From positions 1,240,001-1,304,000 of the forward strand of contig NZ_CP061170.1 in assembly GCF_011751745.2 (NCBI RefSeq): a stretch of 64,000 bases of DNA, in the 5' to 3' direction. The translations under genes were made by a program, and so were the position numbers. This document shows, one piece after another, positions 9,109-17,738 of this stretch; the stretch's first letter is position 1, and each line of letters opens with the position of its first letter. The stretch comes from Paramicrobacterium fandaimingii (lineage in GTDB: Bacteria; Actinomycetota; Actinomycetes; Actinomycetales; Microbacteriaceae). The notes under the pieces are model-generated. The model had not been told where the DNA came from, did no database searches, and saw only the letters and a program-made list of their open reading frames with translations.

Positions 9109-9336
9109 GCTCACCTGAGCTCACAGTACGTCCCGTGAGAAGCTGGGAAAGTGAGTATTTCGGGCTCTGAGTTTCTGCCTATTTGTGGCACGTTCTACCA
9201 TTGATCCGAAATTCCGAGAGGTCGCGATCGCGGGATCGACGTCGGCCGGGCGATACTCCAGGGCGGATGAACCAACGCTACGTCCGCGTTGCGGAACCTC
9301 GGGACGTCGCCACAGATGAGCCCAGACCTACGCATT

Positions 9337-9389
9337 ACACACGAAAGCGGGAGCCGATCCAGAGGATCGACTCCCGCTTTCGTGTGTGT
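9337..9389. terminator. Long bidirectional hairpin terminator between htpX and a convergent gene
   Basis: The arms 9337-9360 and 9364-9389 are complementary over about 24 positions with one mismatch, around a 3-base loop. The flanking bases are A-rich on the left and T-rich on the right. This suits termination of both the htpX transcript and the convergent minus-strand gene ending at 9406. The preceding stretch 9109-9336 holds no gene I can recognise. Confidence 0.85.
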
Positions 9390-9405
9390 TCAGACTGTTC
9401 TCGGT

Positions 9406-10788
9406 TTACCAGAACTCGAGGACGACCTTGTCGCCGTCGACGGTGATGTCACCGTAGAAGGTCCAGTACGAGCGAGCCTCGAGGTCGCCTGTCACTGACT
9501 TGCCTGAGTAGTCCTTACCGGTGACGGTGTACTTGATTTCGCCGCCCTCGGTCTCGAAGCTGCGGCCCGTGTCGTCGACGGTAACCGTCGGGTACTCAAC
9601 GACCTTGCGAACGACCTTCGACACTTCGGAGAGGCCCGACACGTAGTCGACGTCCATGTCGCAGTTCTCGTCGACCTCTTTCGAGGTCTCCTTTGCACAT
9701 TCGTCGATCATTCCATCGAGCTGGCTCTGCACCTCTTCGGTCAGGGCATCAGTCGGCTTCAGGTTCAACTCAACCGCGCTGTAGCTCGCCTTGGAGCCGG
9801 TTCCGGCGACGAACTGCTGGTCGTCAGCGGCGAACCACTTGCTGTCTGGGGCGCTGACCGTGTAGACGCCGGGGTATGCCTGAAGCACACCCTCTTCGCC
9901 GAAGTCGACGTTCACGCCGTTGACCGTAGCCTCGGTTCCCTGCGAGACGTAGACAGCAACGTCGACGAGCAGAGGCTTGTCGATCTTCCAGTCATCGAAG
10001 AAGACAGCCTGCTTGCCCTGGTTGCTGAGCGTGAGAGTGCCGTCGTACGTCGTTCCGTCGAGCTTGTAGCTGAAAGCGACCCGAGCGCTGTCGCCTTCCT
10101 TCTGCGTCTTTGAGACCTTCGTGTCTGAGATGCGCGTGTTCTTCTCTTTGAGCACCTTGTCGCTCAGCAGAACGGCCTGCTCTTTCTTGAGGCCCGGCTT
10201 GACGAGCTTGTTCGCCTCGCTTGCCTTGCCAGCCGAGATCGTCGTGAGGTACTTCTCGACGACAGCCTGGGGGCCGTACTGCGAGCCGTTGATCACGTTG
10301 ATCACGACTGTCGCGATGATCAGAATGACGACGACCGCTCCCGCGATCGACGAGAGAAGAATGATCTTCTTCTTCTTGTTCGGGTCCATCTTCGTGGGTG
10401 CAGGAGCCGCATAGCCGCCAGCGGGGTACGCGCCTTGCTGCGGGTACTGTCCCTGCGGCTGCTGCGCGTACTGACCCTGCGGGCCGTACTGGCCGCCCTG
10501 CGGCGTGTACTGACCCTGCGGTGTGTACTGGCCCTGCGGCTGCTGCGCGCCAGCTTCTGGCTGCCCTTGCGGTGAATACTGACCGCCCTGCGGTGAGTAC
10601 TGTCCCTGGGGCTGCTGCGCGTTTGCGTCGGGCTGTCCCTGAGGTGTGTACTGTCCACCCTGCGGCGAATACTGTCCACCCTGCGGCGCGTACGATGCAC
10701 CCTGGTCGCCCTGAGGCGGCTGGGCGCCCCCCGAGTTGTCTGCCGGGTTGCCCCCCTGAGCGCCCGGTGCGTTTTCGTCCGTAGCCAT
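9406..10788 (-). CDS. Single-pass membrane protein with Pro/Gln/Gly repeat N-terminus and extracellular domain
   Basis: A 460-residue protein in three parts. Residues about 15-130 are a cytoplasmic low-complexity tail built on PQGGQY/PQGQY units. Residues about 138-165 are a basic KKKK followed by one transmembrane helix. The remaining 290 or so residues are predicted outside. The start of the outer part (VVEKYLTTISAGKASEANKL) looks like a DUF4878/NTF2-like lumazine-type fold, and two Cys-containing segments follow. Such N-tails occur in actinobacterial envelope proteins and may mediate cytoplasmic clustering; this is inference. ATG 10788 has AAGGGGAAG upstream. No enzymatic motif is visible. 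Confidence 0.8.
   Translation of the reverse strand: MATDENAPGAQGGNPADNSGGAQPPQGDQGASYAPQGGQYSPQGGQYTPQGQPDANAQQPQGQYSPQGGQYSPQGQPEAGAQQPQGQYTPQGQYTPQGGQYGPQGQYAQQPQGQYPQQGAYPAGGYAAPAPTKMDPNKKKKIILLSSIAGAVVVILIIATVVINVINGSQYGPQAVVEKYLTTISAGKASEANKLVKPGLKKEQAVLLSDKVLKEKNTRISDTKVSKTQKEGDSARVAFSYKLDGTTYDGTLTLSNQGKQAVFFDDWKIDKPLLVDVAVYVSQGTEATVNGVNVDFGEEGVLQAYPGVYTVSAPDSKWFAADDQQFVAGTGSKASYSAVELNLKPTDALTEEVQSQLDGMIDECAKETSKEVDENCDMDVDYVSGLSEVSKVVRKVVEYPTVTVDDTGRSFETEGGEIKYTVTGKDYSGKSVTGDLEARSYWTFYGDITVDGDKVVLEFW
10430..10700. repeat. Imperfect coding repeats specifying PQGGQY/PQGQY units
   Basis: Within the minus-strand gene, a unit of about 18 to 24 bases encoding PQGGQY, SPQGGQY or PQGQY recurs about ten times, interrupted by QPDANAQQ- and QPEAGAQQ-type spacers. 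Two larger blocks (QYSPQGG...QP.A.AQQPQG) repeat almost exactly, suggesting recent duplication. Copy number probably varies between strains. Confidence 0.8.
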
Positions 10789-10890
10789 GATGTGTCACTT
10801 CCCCTTCAAAACGAATGTGATATCAGTAAAAGTTACCAGCGCAGGCAGCGCGCAGCACTGGGGAGAACTGCCCATAGCGCCGCGTCGCCG

Positions 10891-12120
10891 TCACGGCGTC
10901 TCGTGACGTGACGCTCCTAAGGTGTGCGCCACCGCATTCGACAGGTCTCCTCGTGAGCCGACACTGATCGAATCGTGTTCTTGCCACTGCGCCGCAGCGC
11001 GCACTACCTGTGAGAGTCGTTCAACCGTATCAGCAGGAGCGTGCGGCTCCGCCCACGCCGACTGCACTCGCAGCACGCCAGCCTTTCTATCGCTCTTCAA
11101 ATCGACACGGGCCGCAAGGCGGTCGCCGATCAGCACGGGCAGAACGTAGTACCCGTACACACGCTTGTGGCGCGGAGTGTAAATCTCGATTCTGTAGCGA
11201 AAATCGAAGAGACGCTCAGCGCGCGGCCGTGACCACACAACAGGATCGAACGGCGAAAGCAGAGCGTCGGCGCTGACGGCACGTGGCCGTACCTGGCCTG
11301 TCGGCATCCAGACGTCCAGCGCCCGAGATCCTCGCGTCCAGCCATCAACATGCACGTGGGTGAGTTCGCCTTCATCGTGCAGCTCCCTGATGGCCTGCGT
11401 CGTGAATTCAACGGGGAGACGATAGTAATCAGACAGATCGGATGCTGTCGCGATTCCCGTTGCACGCGCGGCACGTCGGACAAGCTCGCGAACGGCATCG
11501 TCACGACTGATCTCTGTCGCGCGAACGTGGTCGGGCAGCACCTGTTCGGCCAGCGCATAGCGCCGCTCAAACGTCGAGGTGCGCCCGGCGATCGCCACTT
11601 CACCCCACCGGAACAGCATTTCGAGCGCGTGCTTCACGGTAGACCAGTCCCACCACGAACCCCGCGCGCGGTCGACGTCTGTCTCGATCTCGCGTGCCAG
11701 CGACGGCCCGCGAGCGGCGAGCTCACGACGCACCCAGTCGAGCTCCGCCGCGTGCGCATTCGCCCACGACGAGTCATCTGCCAGGTCGCGCTCACGCAGC
11801 ATCCGCATCTTCCAGCCCCAGAGCGGCAGATCACCCGTGCGCAGAAACGTCGCTTCGTGTGCCCACCATTCGGTGACGCGAGCGGGGCTGCGATGCGTCA
11901 GAGCATCGAGTGCCGATTTGTCGTAGGCGCCGAGCCGAGCGAAAACGGGAAGGTAATGGCTGCGCTCGAAGACGTTAACCGAATCGATCTGGAGCGCTCC
12001 GAGGGAATCGATCACTGAGGCGAATTGGCGCGGCCCTGGCGTGGCAGTGCGTCGGCGAGCGAAACCGTGCGCGGAAAGCGCGATTCGTCGAGCAGCATCC
12101 GCCGTAATCTTCTGTGACAT
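10891..12120 (-). CDS. YcaQ/AlkX-type DNA glycosylase (winged helix family)
   Basis: A 409-residue member of the HTH_42 family, which includes E. coli YcaQ, an interstrand-crosslink DNA glycosylase, and Streptomyces AlkZ. Visible family blocks are LGALQIDSVNVFERSHYLP (with the Q-x-D catalytic-type motif), ARVTEWWAHEATFL and the C-terminal LLSPFDPVVWSRPRAERLFDF. A helical winged N-terminal region is followed by a beta-barrel C-terminus. The frame opens at 12159, but ATG 12120 gives the usual family N-terminus. No clear ribosome site is seen, so the start is uncertain. It may protect against alkylating or crosslinking damage. Confidence 0.88.
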   Translation of the reverse strand: MSQKITADAARRIALSAHGFARRRTATPGPRQFASVIDSLGALQIDSVNVFERSHYLPVFARLGAYDKSALDALTHRSPARVTEWWAHEATFLRTGDLPLWGWKMRMLRERDLADDSSWANAHAAELDWVRRELAARGPSLAREIETDVDRARGSWWDWSTVKHALEMLFRWGEVAIAGRTSTFERRYALAEQVLPDHVRATEISRDDAVRELVRRAARATGIATASDLSDYYRLPVEFTTQAIRELHDEGELTHVHVDGWTRGSRALDVWMPTGQVRPRAVSADALLSPFDPVVWSRPRAERLFDFRYRIEIYTPRHKRVYGYYVLPVLIGDRLAARVDLKSDRKAGVLRVQSAWAEPHAPADTVERLSQVVRAAAQWQEHDSISVGSRGDLSNAVAHTLGASRHETP

Positions 12121-12206
12121 GAGGTCACGGTACCAACGGGCACCGACGGTGCCAGACACCGCTCATATTCCGTGTCGCCGAACCGCGGCATCGTAGACTG
12201 TGACGC

Positions 12207-13454
12207 GTGTCGGAATCACGCAGTCCCCGGTGGTGGAAACGCCTTTTCGCCCGCCCCGCGCCCCAACGCGTTCCCTCACAGCCCGAGCCGGAACGACACG
12301 TGCCGTCTGAAGAGATCGTCGACACCGTTCCGCCCGGAATTCGCATCGCCGCTGCCTGGAGCTGGCGTCTGATCGTCATTGCCATTGCGACTGCCGTTCT
12401 CGTCTTCATCATCGTTCAGTTGCGGCTGATCGTCATTCCGGTGCTCGTTGCCGTGCTGCTCTCGGCACTTGTGCTTCCGCTCGTGACCTTTCTTGTCTCA
12501 CACCGGTGGAACCGGGGGCTCGCCGTCGCGGTCGCAATGATCACAGCGATCGGCGCTGTGGGTGCCCTCGTGTGGCTCGTTGTGTGGCAGATCGGGTCGC
12601 AGGCCAGCGAAGTGCGCACGCGAACCATGGAGTCCGTCGAGGCTTTCAGAGACTTTCTGCTGCACTCGCCGCTTCACCTGACAGACAACAAGCTCAGCGT
12701 GATCTTCGACGACGTCTGGGCAAGCATCCAAGAAGACACGAGTGCGATCCTCTCGGGCGCGCTCTCGATCGGAACCACGTTCGGCCATCTTGCCGCCGGC
12801 ATTCTTCTCGCACTGTTCTCACTTTTGTTCATTCTGATTGACGGCAAGAACATCTGGAAATGGCTGATTCTGTTTGTGCCGAGGCGGGCACGCGCGGCCG
12901 TCGACGGTGCCGGGCAAGCCGGCTGGACGACTTTGGAGAACTACACGCGCACGCAGATTCTCGTCGCCTCGATCGATGCGGTCGGCATCGGGGTTGGCGC
13001 GTTCATTCTCGGTCTGCCGCTCGCCATCCCCATCGGTGTGCTCGTATTTCTCGGTGCCTTCGTGCCGATCGTGGGAGCTATTCTGACCGGTGCCGTCGCC
13101 GTGTTGATCGCGCTTGTGTACAACGGGCCGATCATCGCGCTCATCATGCTCGGCGTCGTGCTTCTCGTGCAGCAGGTCGAGGGGCATGTTCTGCAGCCCC
13201 TGCTCATGGGCACTGCTGTGAAGGTGCATCCCCTCGGCGTCGTGCTTGTCGTCACGGGCGGAACGCTCGTCGCAGGCATCCCCGGCGCGCTCTTTGCCGT
13301 GCCCGTCGCCGCTGTCGTCAACGTCGTCATCGGCTACGTCACCTCCGGCGCGTGGAAAGACCCAGCCGCCACGTACAAAGCCGATCTCATCTGGCGCACG
13401 GTCCCCGCCGAGGGCCGACTGCGCCGTGAAACCCCGTCCACAGACAAGGATTAG
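12207..13454 (+). CDS. AI-2E family transporter (PerM/YdiK-like)
   Basis: A 415-residue polytopic membrane protein with about eight helices. The first pair spans residues about 52-95 and includes LIVIPVLVAVLLSALVLP. A soluble helical loop (about 130-190) and the family's signature C-terminal block GLPLAIPIGVLVFLGAFVPIVG follow, then VQQVEGHVLQPLLMG. Family members export AI-2-like or related small molecules, or act in Na+/H+ exchange; the substrate here is unknown. It starts at GTG 12207 and ends only three bases before ilvA, so the two may share a transcript. Confidence 0.9.
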   Translation: MSESRSPRWWKRLFARPAPQRVPSQPEPERHVPSEEIVDTVPPGIRIAAAWSWRLIVIAIATAVLVFIIVQLRLIVIPVLVAVLLSALVLPLVTFLVSHRWNRGLAVAVAMITAIGAVGALVWLVVWQIGSQASEVRTRTMESVEAFRDFLLHSPLHLTDNKLSVIFDDVWASIQEDTSAILSGALSIGTTFGHLAAGILLALFSLLFILIDGKNIWKWLILFVPRRARAAVDGAGQAGWTTLENYTRTQILVASIDAVGIGVGAFILGLPLAIPIGVLVFLGAFVPIVGAILTGAVAVLIALVYNGPIIALIMLGVVLLVQQVEGHVLQPLLMGTAVKVHPLGVVLVVTGGTLVAGIPGALFAVPVAAVVNVVIGYVTSGAWKDPAATYKADLIWRTVPAEGRLRRETPSTDKD

Positions 13455-13457
13455 CGA

Positions 13458-14690
13458 ATGCCGCACACCATTCCCTCGCTTGAATCGATCGAGCACGCTC
13501 AGCAGGTGGTTGCGCGTGTCTCGCAGCACACGCCCATGGAGAGTTCGCGCTACCTCACGGAAGTGCTGGGGCAGTCGGTGTACCTCAAATGCGAGAACCT
13601 GCAGCGCACGGGATCGTACAAGATCAGAGGCGCATTCAACCGTCTCGCACAGCTGACCGATGAAGAGAAGGCAAAGGGTGTCGTTGCCGCGTCAGCGGGA
13701 AACCACGCTCAGGGGGTTGCATTCGCCGCGCGTGAGCTCGGGATCGCCGCGACGATCTTCATGCCCGTCGGCGTTCCGCTGCCGAAGCTGCAGGCGACGC
13801 GTCGCTACGGCGCTGACGTGGTTCTGCGGGGGCACACGGTGACCGAACCGCTCAAGGCCGCTGCGGAGTACGCGGAGAAGACGGGTGCCGTGCTCATTCC
13901 GCCGTTCGACCATGTCGACGTCGTGACAGGCCAGGGAACCCTCGGTCTCGAGATTCTCGATGACGTTCCCGATGCGACGACAATCGTCGTTCCCATTGGA
14001 GGCGGAGGGCTGATTGCCGGAGTGGCCGCTGCGGCAAAGCAGCGCGCAGCGCGCGAGGGACGAGAGATGCGCATCATCGGTGTGCAGTCCCAGAACGCGG
14101 CGGCGTACCCGCCGTCCCTCGCCGAGGGGCATCCGGTCGACGTCGAGATTCAGCCGACGATCGCCGACGGCATCGCCGTCAGCCGGCCGGGATCGCTCAA
14201 CTTCGATCTCATTCAGCAGCTTGTCGACGAGGTCGTCACCGTCACCGAAGACGAGATTGCCAAGGCACTGCTGCTGCTGCTCGAGCGCGCGAAGCTCGTT
14301 GTTGAGCCGGCGGGAGCTGTGAGTGTTGCCGCCATCATCGAGGGCAAGGTCACGGCAACGGGTCCCACGGTTGCGATTCTCTCTGGCGGCAACATCGACC
14401 CGCTGCTGATGCAGCGCGTTGTCTCACACGGCCTCTCAGCGGCCGGGCGCTACATGACCCTTCGCATTCCGCTGCCCGATCGACCGGGGCAGCTTGCGCG
14501 CATCGCCGAAATTCTCGCCCAGGCGAACGCGAACGTCGTCGAGGTTCTGCATACCAGGCATGGCCAGGGAATGCAGATCAGCGAAGTCATGATCGACCTG
14601 AGCGTCGAAACGCGTGGAGACGACCACAAGGCGAGCGTCGTCGAGACGCTGCGCTCGGCAGGCTACGACCCCGCGATCGTGCAGGGCTGA
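13458..14690 (+). CDS. ilvA: Threonine ammonia-lyase (threonine deaminase)
   Basis: A 410-residue PLP enzyme converting L-threonine to 2-oxobutanoate and ammonia. The PLP Lys lies in GSYKIRGAFNR (about residue 57). The phosphate-binding loop is GGGGLIAG, and SAGNHAQGVAFAA is the substrate loop. The last 75 or so residues form a single ACT domain (PDRPGQLARIAEILAQANANV), as in the catabolic/short IlvA type. The type with two ACT-like domains is about 500 residues. It is three bases downstream of the AI-2E transporter gene. Whether it feeds isoleucine synthesis or threonine breakdown cannot be told from sequence. Confidence 0.95.
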   Translation: MPHTIPSLESIEHAQQVVARVSQHTPMESSRYLTEVLGQSVYLKCENLQRTGSYKIRGAFNRLAQLTDEEKAKGVVAASAGNHAQGVAFAARELGIAATIFMPVGVPLPKLQATRRYGADVVLRGHTVTEPLKAAAEYAEKTGAVLIPPFDHVDVVTGQGTLGLEILDDVPDATTIVVPIGGGGLIAGVAAAAKQRAAREGREMRIIGVQSQNAAAYPPSLAEGHPVDVEIQPTIADGIAVSRPGSLNFDLIQQLVDEVVTVTEDEIAKALLLLLERAKLVVEPAGAVSVAAIIEGKVTATGPTVAILSGGNIDPLLMQRVVSHGLSAAGRYMTLRIPLPDRPGQLARIAEILAQANANVVEVLHTRHGQGMQISEVMIDLSVETRGDDHKASVVETLRSAGYDPAIVQG

Positions 14691-14710
14691 CCCTCAGCAA
14701 GTGCTGACCC

Positions 14711-15199
14711 TCAGCCGGTGTAGGCCTCGACGCCCGTGATCTTCACCGAGATCGACTTGCCGTTCGGCGCCTCGTAGCTCGTCGAATCGCCGACCTTCAG
14801 GCCAATGATGGACTCGCCGAGAGGGCTCTGCTCGCTGTACACGTCGAGGTCGGAATCTCCGGCGATCTCGCGGCTGCCGAGAAGAAACTTCTCGTCGCCG
14901 CCGGCCACGACGGCGCTGACCACGGTGCCGGACTGCACGGTGCCGTCGACCTCGGGAGCCGCACTCACCGTCGCCGTGCGCAGCAGCTCCGTCAACGTGC
15001 GGATGCGCGCCTCTTGCTTGCCCTGCTCATCTTTCGCGGCATGATAGCCGCCGTTCTCTTTGAGATCGCCCTCTTCGCGTGCAGCCTCGATGCGCTTGGC
15101 AATCTCGTCTCGCCCGACTGTTGACAGGTGCTCAAGCTCGGCCTGAAGGCGGTCGTATGCCTCCTGCGTGAGGAAAGTGACCTGCGAAGCGTCAGTCAT
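14711..15199 (-). CDS. greA: Transcription elongation factor GreA
   Basis: A 162-residue transcript-cleavage factor that enters the RNA polymerase secondary channel and rescues backtracked complexes. The N-terminal coiled coil (residues about 10-80) includes FLTQEAYDRLQAELEHL and EAREEGDLKENGGYHAAKDEQ, with the acidic tip DLKEN that coordinates the catalytic metal. The C-terminal FKBP-like domain ends SYEAPNGKSISVKITGVE. The frame is open to 15256, but ATG 15199 matches family length and follows AGGGAG. It faces ilvA convergently. Confidence 0.95.
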   Translation of the reverse strand: MTDASQVTFLTQEAYDRLQAELEHLSTVGRDEIAKRIEAAREEGDLKENGGYHAAKDEQGKQEARIRTLTELLRTATVSAAPEVDGTVQSGTVVSAVVAGGDEKFLLGSREIAGDSDLDVYSEQSPLGESIIGLKVGDSTSYEAPNGKSISVKITGVEAYTG

Positions 15200-15223
15200 T
15201 GAGAACTCCCTAACATGAACAGA

Positions 15224-15245
15224 CGCCCTGACGTCCGTCAGGGCG
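15224..15245. terminator. GC hairpin between the DUF4307 gene and greA
   Basis: Perfect 10-base arms CGCCCTGACG / CGTCAGGGCG around a 2-base loop. It sits between the stop of the upstream minus-strand gene and greA, about 25 bases before the greA ATG. It could be a terminator or part of the greA leader; no U-run is visible on the minus strand. Confidence 0.5.
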
Positions 15246-15281
15246 CGATGATCCAACCCACCACGTGGGTATCAGAAGATC

Positions 15282-15740
15282 TTAAGGCAGCCAGCAGCGG
15301 TAAATCAAACCGGTGACGGCCGTGTCGACAGTTCTGACGCTCTCGGTGAGTTCACGTGTTCGCGTATCGGATGCCGGGATCTCGACGATCTTCCACCCGA
15401 CGATCGAATGCTGATCGTCTTGCGCCTGAAGTGCGCACATCGCAGCGGTACCCGGATCGACGGTGAGCTGATACGTCACATCGACAGTGTGCTCGTCGAC
15501 GACCGTGTGCGCAACGTCGACGGCATTCACATTTGCGGCCGGCGCGAGAAGCCCCGCCCACAGCACCCACGCGCCGAAGACCACGACGATGAATGCTCCG
15601 AGCGACCACATCAGAGCTCTCAGGCGAATGCGCGAAGCCCGGCTGTTGCCGTAACGTTCGTCGAGACGTTGCGAGGCGGCAGCCGTGCCGTCTGCTCGCG
15701 TGCTGGCGGCAGCATCCGATGAAGCCCGCCGATCAGTCAT
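15282..15740 (-). CDS. DUF4307 single-pass membrane protein
   Basis: A 152-residue protein with a charged N-tail containing LDERYG, the family hallmark. One transmembrane helix spans about residues 46-68, and an outer beta-rich domain of about 80 residues follows. Two Cys (MCALQAQ and YRCWLP) could form a disulfide bond outside the membrane. The gene neighbours mca and greA in many Actinobacteria. Function is unknown. Confidence 0.85.
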   Translation of the reverse strand: MTDRRASSDAAASTRADGTAAASQRLDERYGNSRASRIRLRALMWSLGAFIVVVFGAWVLWAGLLAPAANVNAVDVAHTVVDEHTVDVTYQLTVDPGTAAMCALQAQDDQHSIVGWKIVEIPASDTRTRELTESVRTVDTAVTGLIYRCWLP

Positions 15741-15811
15741 TCAGCCCACCCACACGTCTCGCATGATTATTCTTGTACTAGGTTATTCGCTCCCACCTGA
15801 AAGCAGGCCAC

Positions 15812-16687
15812 GTGACCCATCGTCTCCTCACCGTTCACGCGCACCCGGATGACGAGTCGTCGAAAGGGTCGGCCACCCTTGCCTACTACCGGGCGCAGGG
15901 GGCCGAGACGATGGTCGTCAGCTGCACAGGGGGAGAGGGCGGCGACCTTCTCAACCCGGCACTGGCCGATGTCGCGATGATCGAGCGCGACATGGCCGGC
16001 TACCGGCGCCGCGAGATGGCGGCGGCGCGCGAGGTTCTCGACACCGAGCATCGGTGGCTCGGCTATCACGACTCGGGAATGGCAAACGATGACGGAACGC
16101 ACCCCGCACGCTCTTTTGCGTCGATACCGCTGCAGATCTCCGCTGGCGTTCTCGTGCGCGTGATTCGAGAGTTTCGGCCACACGTGATGATCACGTATGA
16201 CGAGAACGGCGGGTACCCGCATCCTGATCACATTCGCTGCCACCAGGTTTCGGTCGAGGCGTTCGAGGCTGCGGCAGACCCGGCGCGGTACGCGGATGCC
16301 GGTGAGCCATGGTCGGTGTCGAAGCTGTACTACGACCACATCTTCAATTTCGCGCGCGTCAAAGCGAATTACGACATGCTGGTGAAGACGGCTCCGGACG
16401 ATCCGCTCGCCGAACGGCTCGGCGAGATGCTGAGCTGGCGCGAAGAGCGCAACGGAACGGATGACCGCACGACAACGCACATTCCCTGCGGCGACTTCTT
16501 TGAGAAGCGGGATGCTGCGCTGAAGGCACATGCCTCACAGGTTCCCGCAGACAGCCCGTTCTTCTTCTGGTCGAACGACCTGCAGCGACAGGCCTGGCCG
16601 TATGAAGACTTCGAGCTTGCGCAGACGCGACTGAGCACACCCGAAGACGAAAACGACTTCTTCGCGGGAATCGAGGACGACCGGTGA
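15812..16687 (+). CDS. mca: Mycothiol S-conjugate amidase
   Basis: A 291-residue zinc amidase that hydrolyses mycothiol S-conjugates to release mercapturic acids, a detoxification step specific to Actinobacteria. The LmbE-type zinc site is visible as HAHPDDESSKG near the N-terminus and YPHPDHIRCHQVS in the middle, giving the His/Asp/His ligands. GGEGGDLLNP is a substrate-loop motif typical of Mca/MshB. The length and the KLYYDHIFNFARV segment favour Mca over MshB. It starts at GTG 15812; a small membrane-protein gene overlaps its stop. Confidence 0.93.
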   Translation: MTHRLLTVHAHPDDESSKGSATLAYYRAQGAETMVVSCTGGEGGDLLNPALADVAMIERDMAGYRRREMAAAREVLDTEHRWLGYHDSGMANDDGTHPARSFASIPLQISAGVLVRVIREFRPHVMITYDENGGYPHPDHIRCHQVSVEAFEAAADPARYADAGEPWSVSKLYYDHIFNFARVKANYDMLVKTAPDDPLAERLGEMLSWREERNGTDDRTTTHIPCGDFFEKRDAALKAHASQVPADSPFFFWSNDLQRQAWPYEDFELAQTRLSTPEDENDFFAGIEDDR

Positions 16688-16956
16688 TCGCAGAGCTTCT
16701 GCTGAGGGCGGCGACGCCGTCCCCGACGCCGACGCCCGGCTTCGATCCGAACGCCGTGACGCCGGGAGTGATCGGCTTCATTGCCATCTTCGTCGTCGCC
16801 CTGCTCGTCGTGCTGCTGATACTCGACATGGTGCGTCGAGTGAGGCGCGTGAACTATCGTGCGCAGGTGAACGAGCAGCTCGACGCCGAAGAGCGTGAAC
16901 GCGGCGACCGCGACGGCGGCGACGACACGGAGCGACCCGACAACCCTCAGACGTAG
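16684..16956 (+). CDS. Small single-pass membrane protein downstream of mca
   Basis: A 90-residue protein beginning with GTG inside the mca stop (GTGA overlap), which indicates translational coupling. A short Pro/Thr-rich outer segment precedes one helix (residues about 30-52, VIGFIAIFVVALLVVLLIL). The tail is basic, then strongly acidic, ending in Arg/Asp/Gly-rich sequence. No family name is recognised. It ends 10 bases inside the convergent hemolysin-III gene. Confidence 0.75.
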   Translation: MIAELLLRAATPSPTPTPGFDPNAVTPGVIGFIAIFVVALLVVLLILDMVRRVRRVNYRAQVNEQLDAEERERGDRDGGDDTERPDNPQT

Positions 16957-17678
16957 AGCGGATCGAGGGCGATCAGCAGAATCGCGCTCCAGTGGCACAG
17001 AAACGCGAGCACTGTGCACACGTGGAAGATCTCGTGAAAGCCGAAGATTCCCGGCCACGGGTTGGGGCGTTTGATGCCATATACGACGGCTCCCGCCGAA
17101 TAGAGCAGCCCGCCGGTGATCACGAGAATCATCGTGGCGAGGTTGGCGTGCGCGATGTCGGCGAGGTAGGCGACGGCGCCCCACCCGAGCGCGAGGTACA
17201 GCGGCACGTAGAGCCACCGTGGGGCGCTCGTCCAGAACACGCGGAACCCGATGCCCAGAAGAGCTCCGGCCCAGACGATCACCAGCAGCAGCATGCCTTT
17301 CGACGGTGGGAGGGCGATCACGGCGAGGGGCGTGTACGTTCCGGCGATCAGCAGAAAGATGTTCGCGTGGTCGAGGCGACGAAAGACGAGGAGCGTCTTC
17401 GGTTTCCACGGGATGCGGTGGTACAGCGCTGAGATTCCGAAGAGCAGAAGAGACGTCGTCATGAATACGGCGCTCGCCCATTTCGCGGGCGCGCCGTCAG
17501 CCAGCACGACGAGCACGATTCCTGCAGCCAGCGCGACGGGGAACGTGCCCGCGTGAATCCATCCCCGCCACCGCGGTTTCGCGTCGAGCGGGTGCTCCGC
17601 GGCATCCTCGATAATCGGAACGCTCGGCAGTTCGGGTGTGCTCGTGTCAGAGGGCTGTGAGGGGTCACGACGCGGCAT
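16947..17678 (-). CDS. trhA: Hemolysin III family (TrhA/PAQR-like) membrane protein
   Basis: A 243-residue seven-helix membrane protein of the PAQR/hemolysin-III superfamily. The conserved metal-site motifs are present: SALYHRIPW in helix 2, RLDHANIFLLIAGTYTPL, and FGFHEIFHVCTVLAF near the end, supplying Ser, Asp and His residues. A 50-residue cytoplasmic lead is rich in Ser/Pro/Asp. The reading frame continues backward across the convergent isoprenyl transferase, but ATG 17678 is the sensible start. Despite the name, family members have roles in membrane homeostasis rather than proven hemolysis. Confidence 0.9.
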   Translation of the reverse strand: MPRRDPSQPSDTSTPELPSVPIIEDAAEHPLDAKPRWRGWIHAGTFPVALAAGIVLVVLADGAPAKWASAVFMTTSLLLFGISALYHRIPWKPKTLLVFRRLDHANIFLLIAGTYTPLAVIALPPSKGMLLLVIVWAGALLGIGFRVFWTSAPRWLYVPLYLALGWGAVAYLADIAHANLATMILVITGGLLYSAGAVVYGIKRPNPWPGIFGFHEIFHVCTVLAFLCHWSAILLIALDPLYV

Positions 17679-17738
17679 GAAGCAATAGTACGGCAGACGG
17701 CTGTGAAGCCAGCGGCATCCGTGCACTAACGTAATTGT

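Noticed and set aside
10430..10700. CRISPR array
   Set aside because: The regular repeats are in-frame codons for PQGGQY units inside a gene, with no unique spacers.
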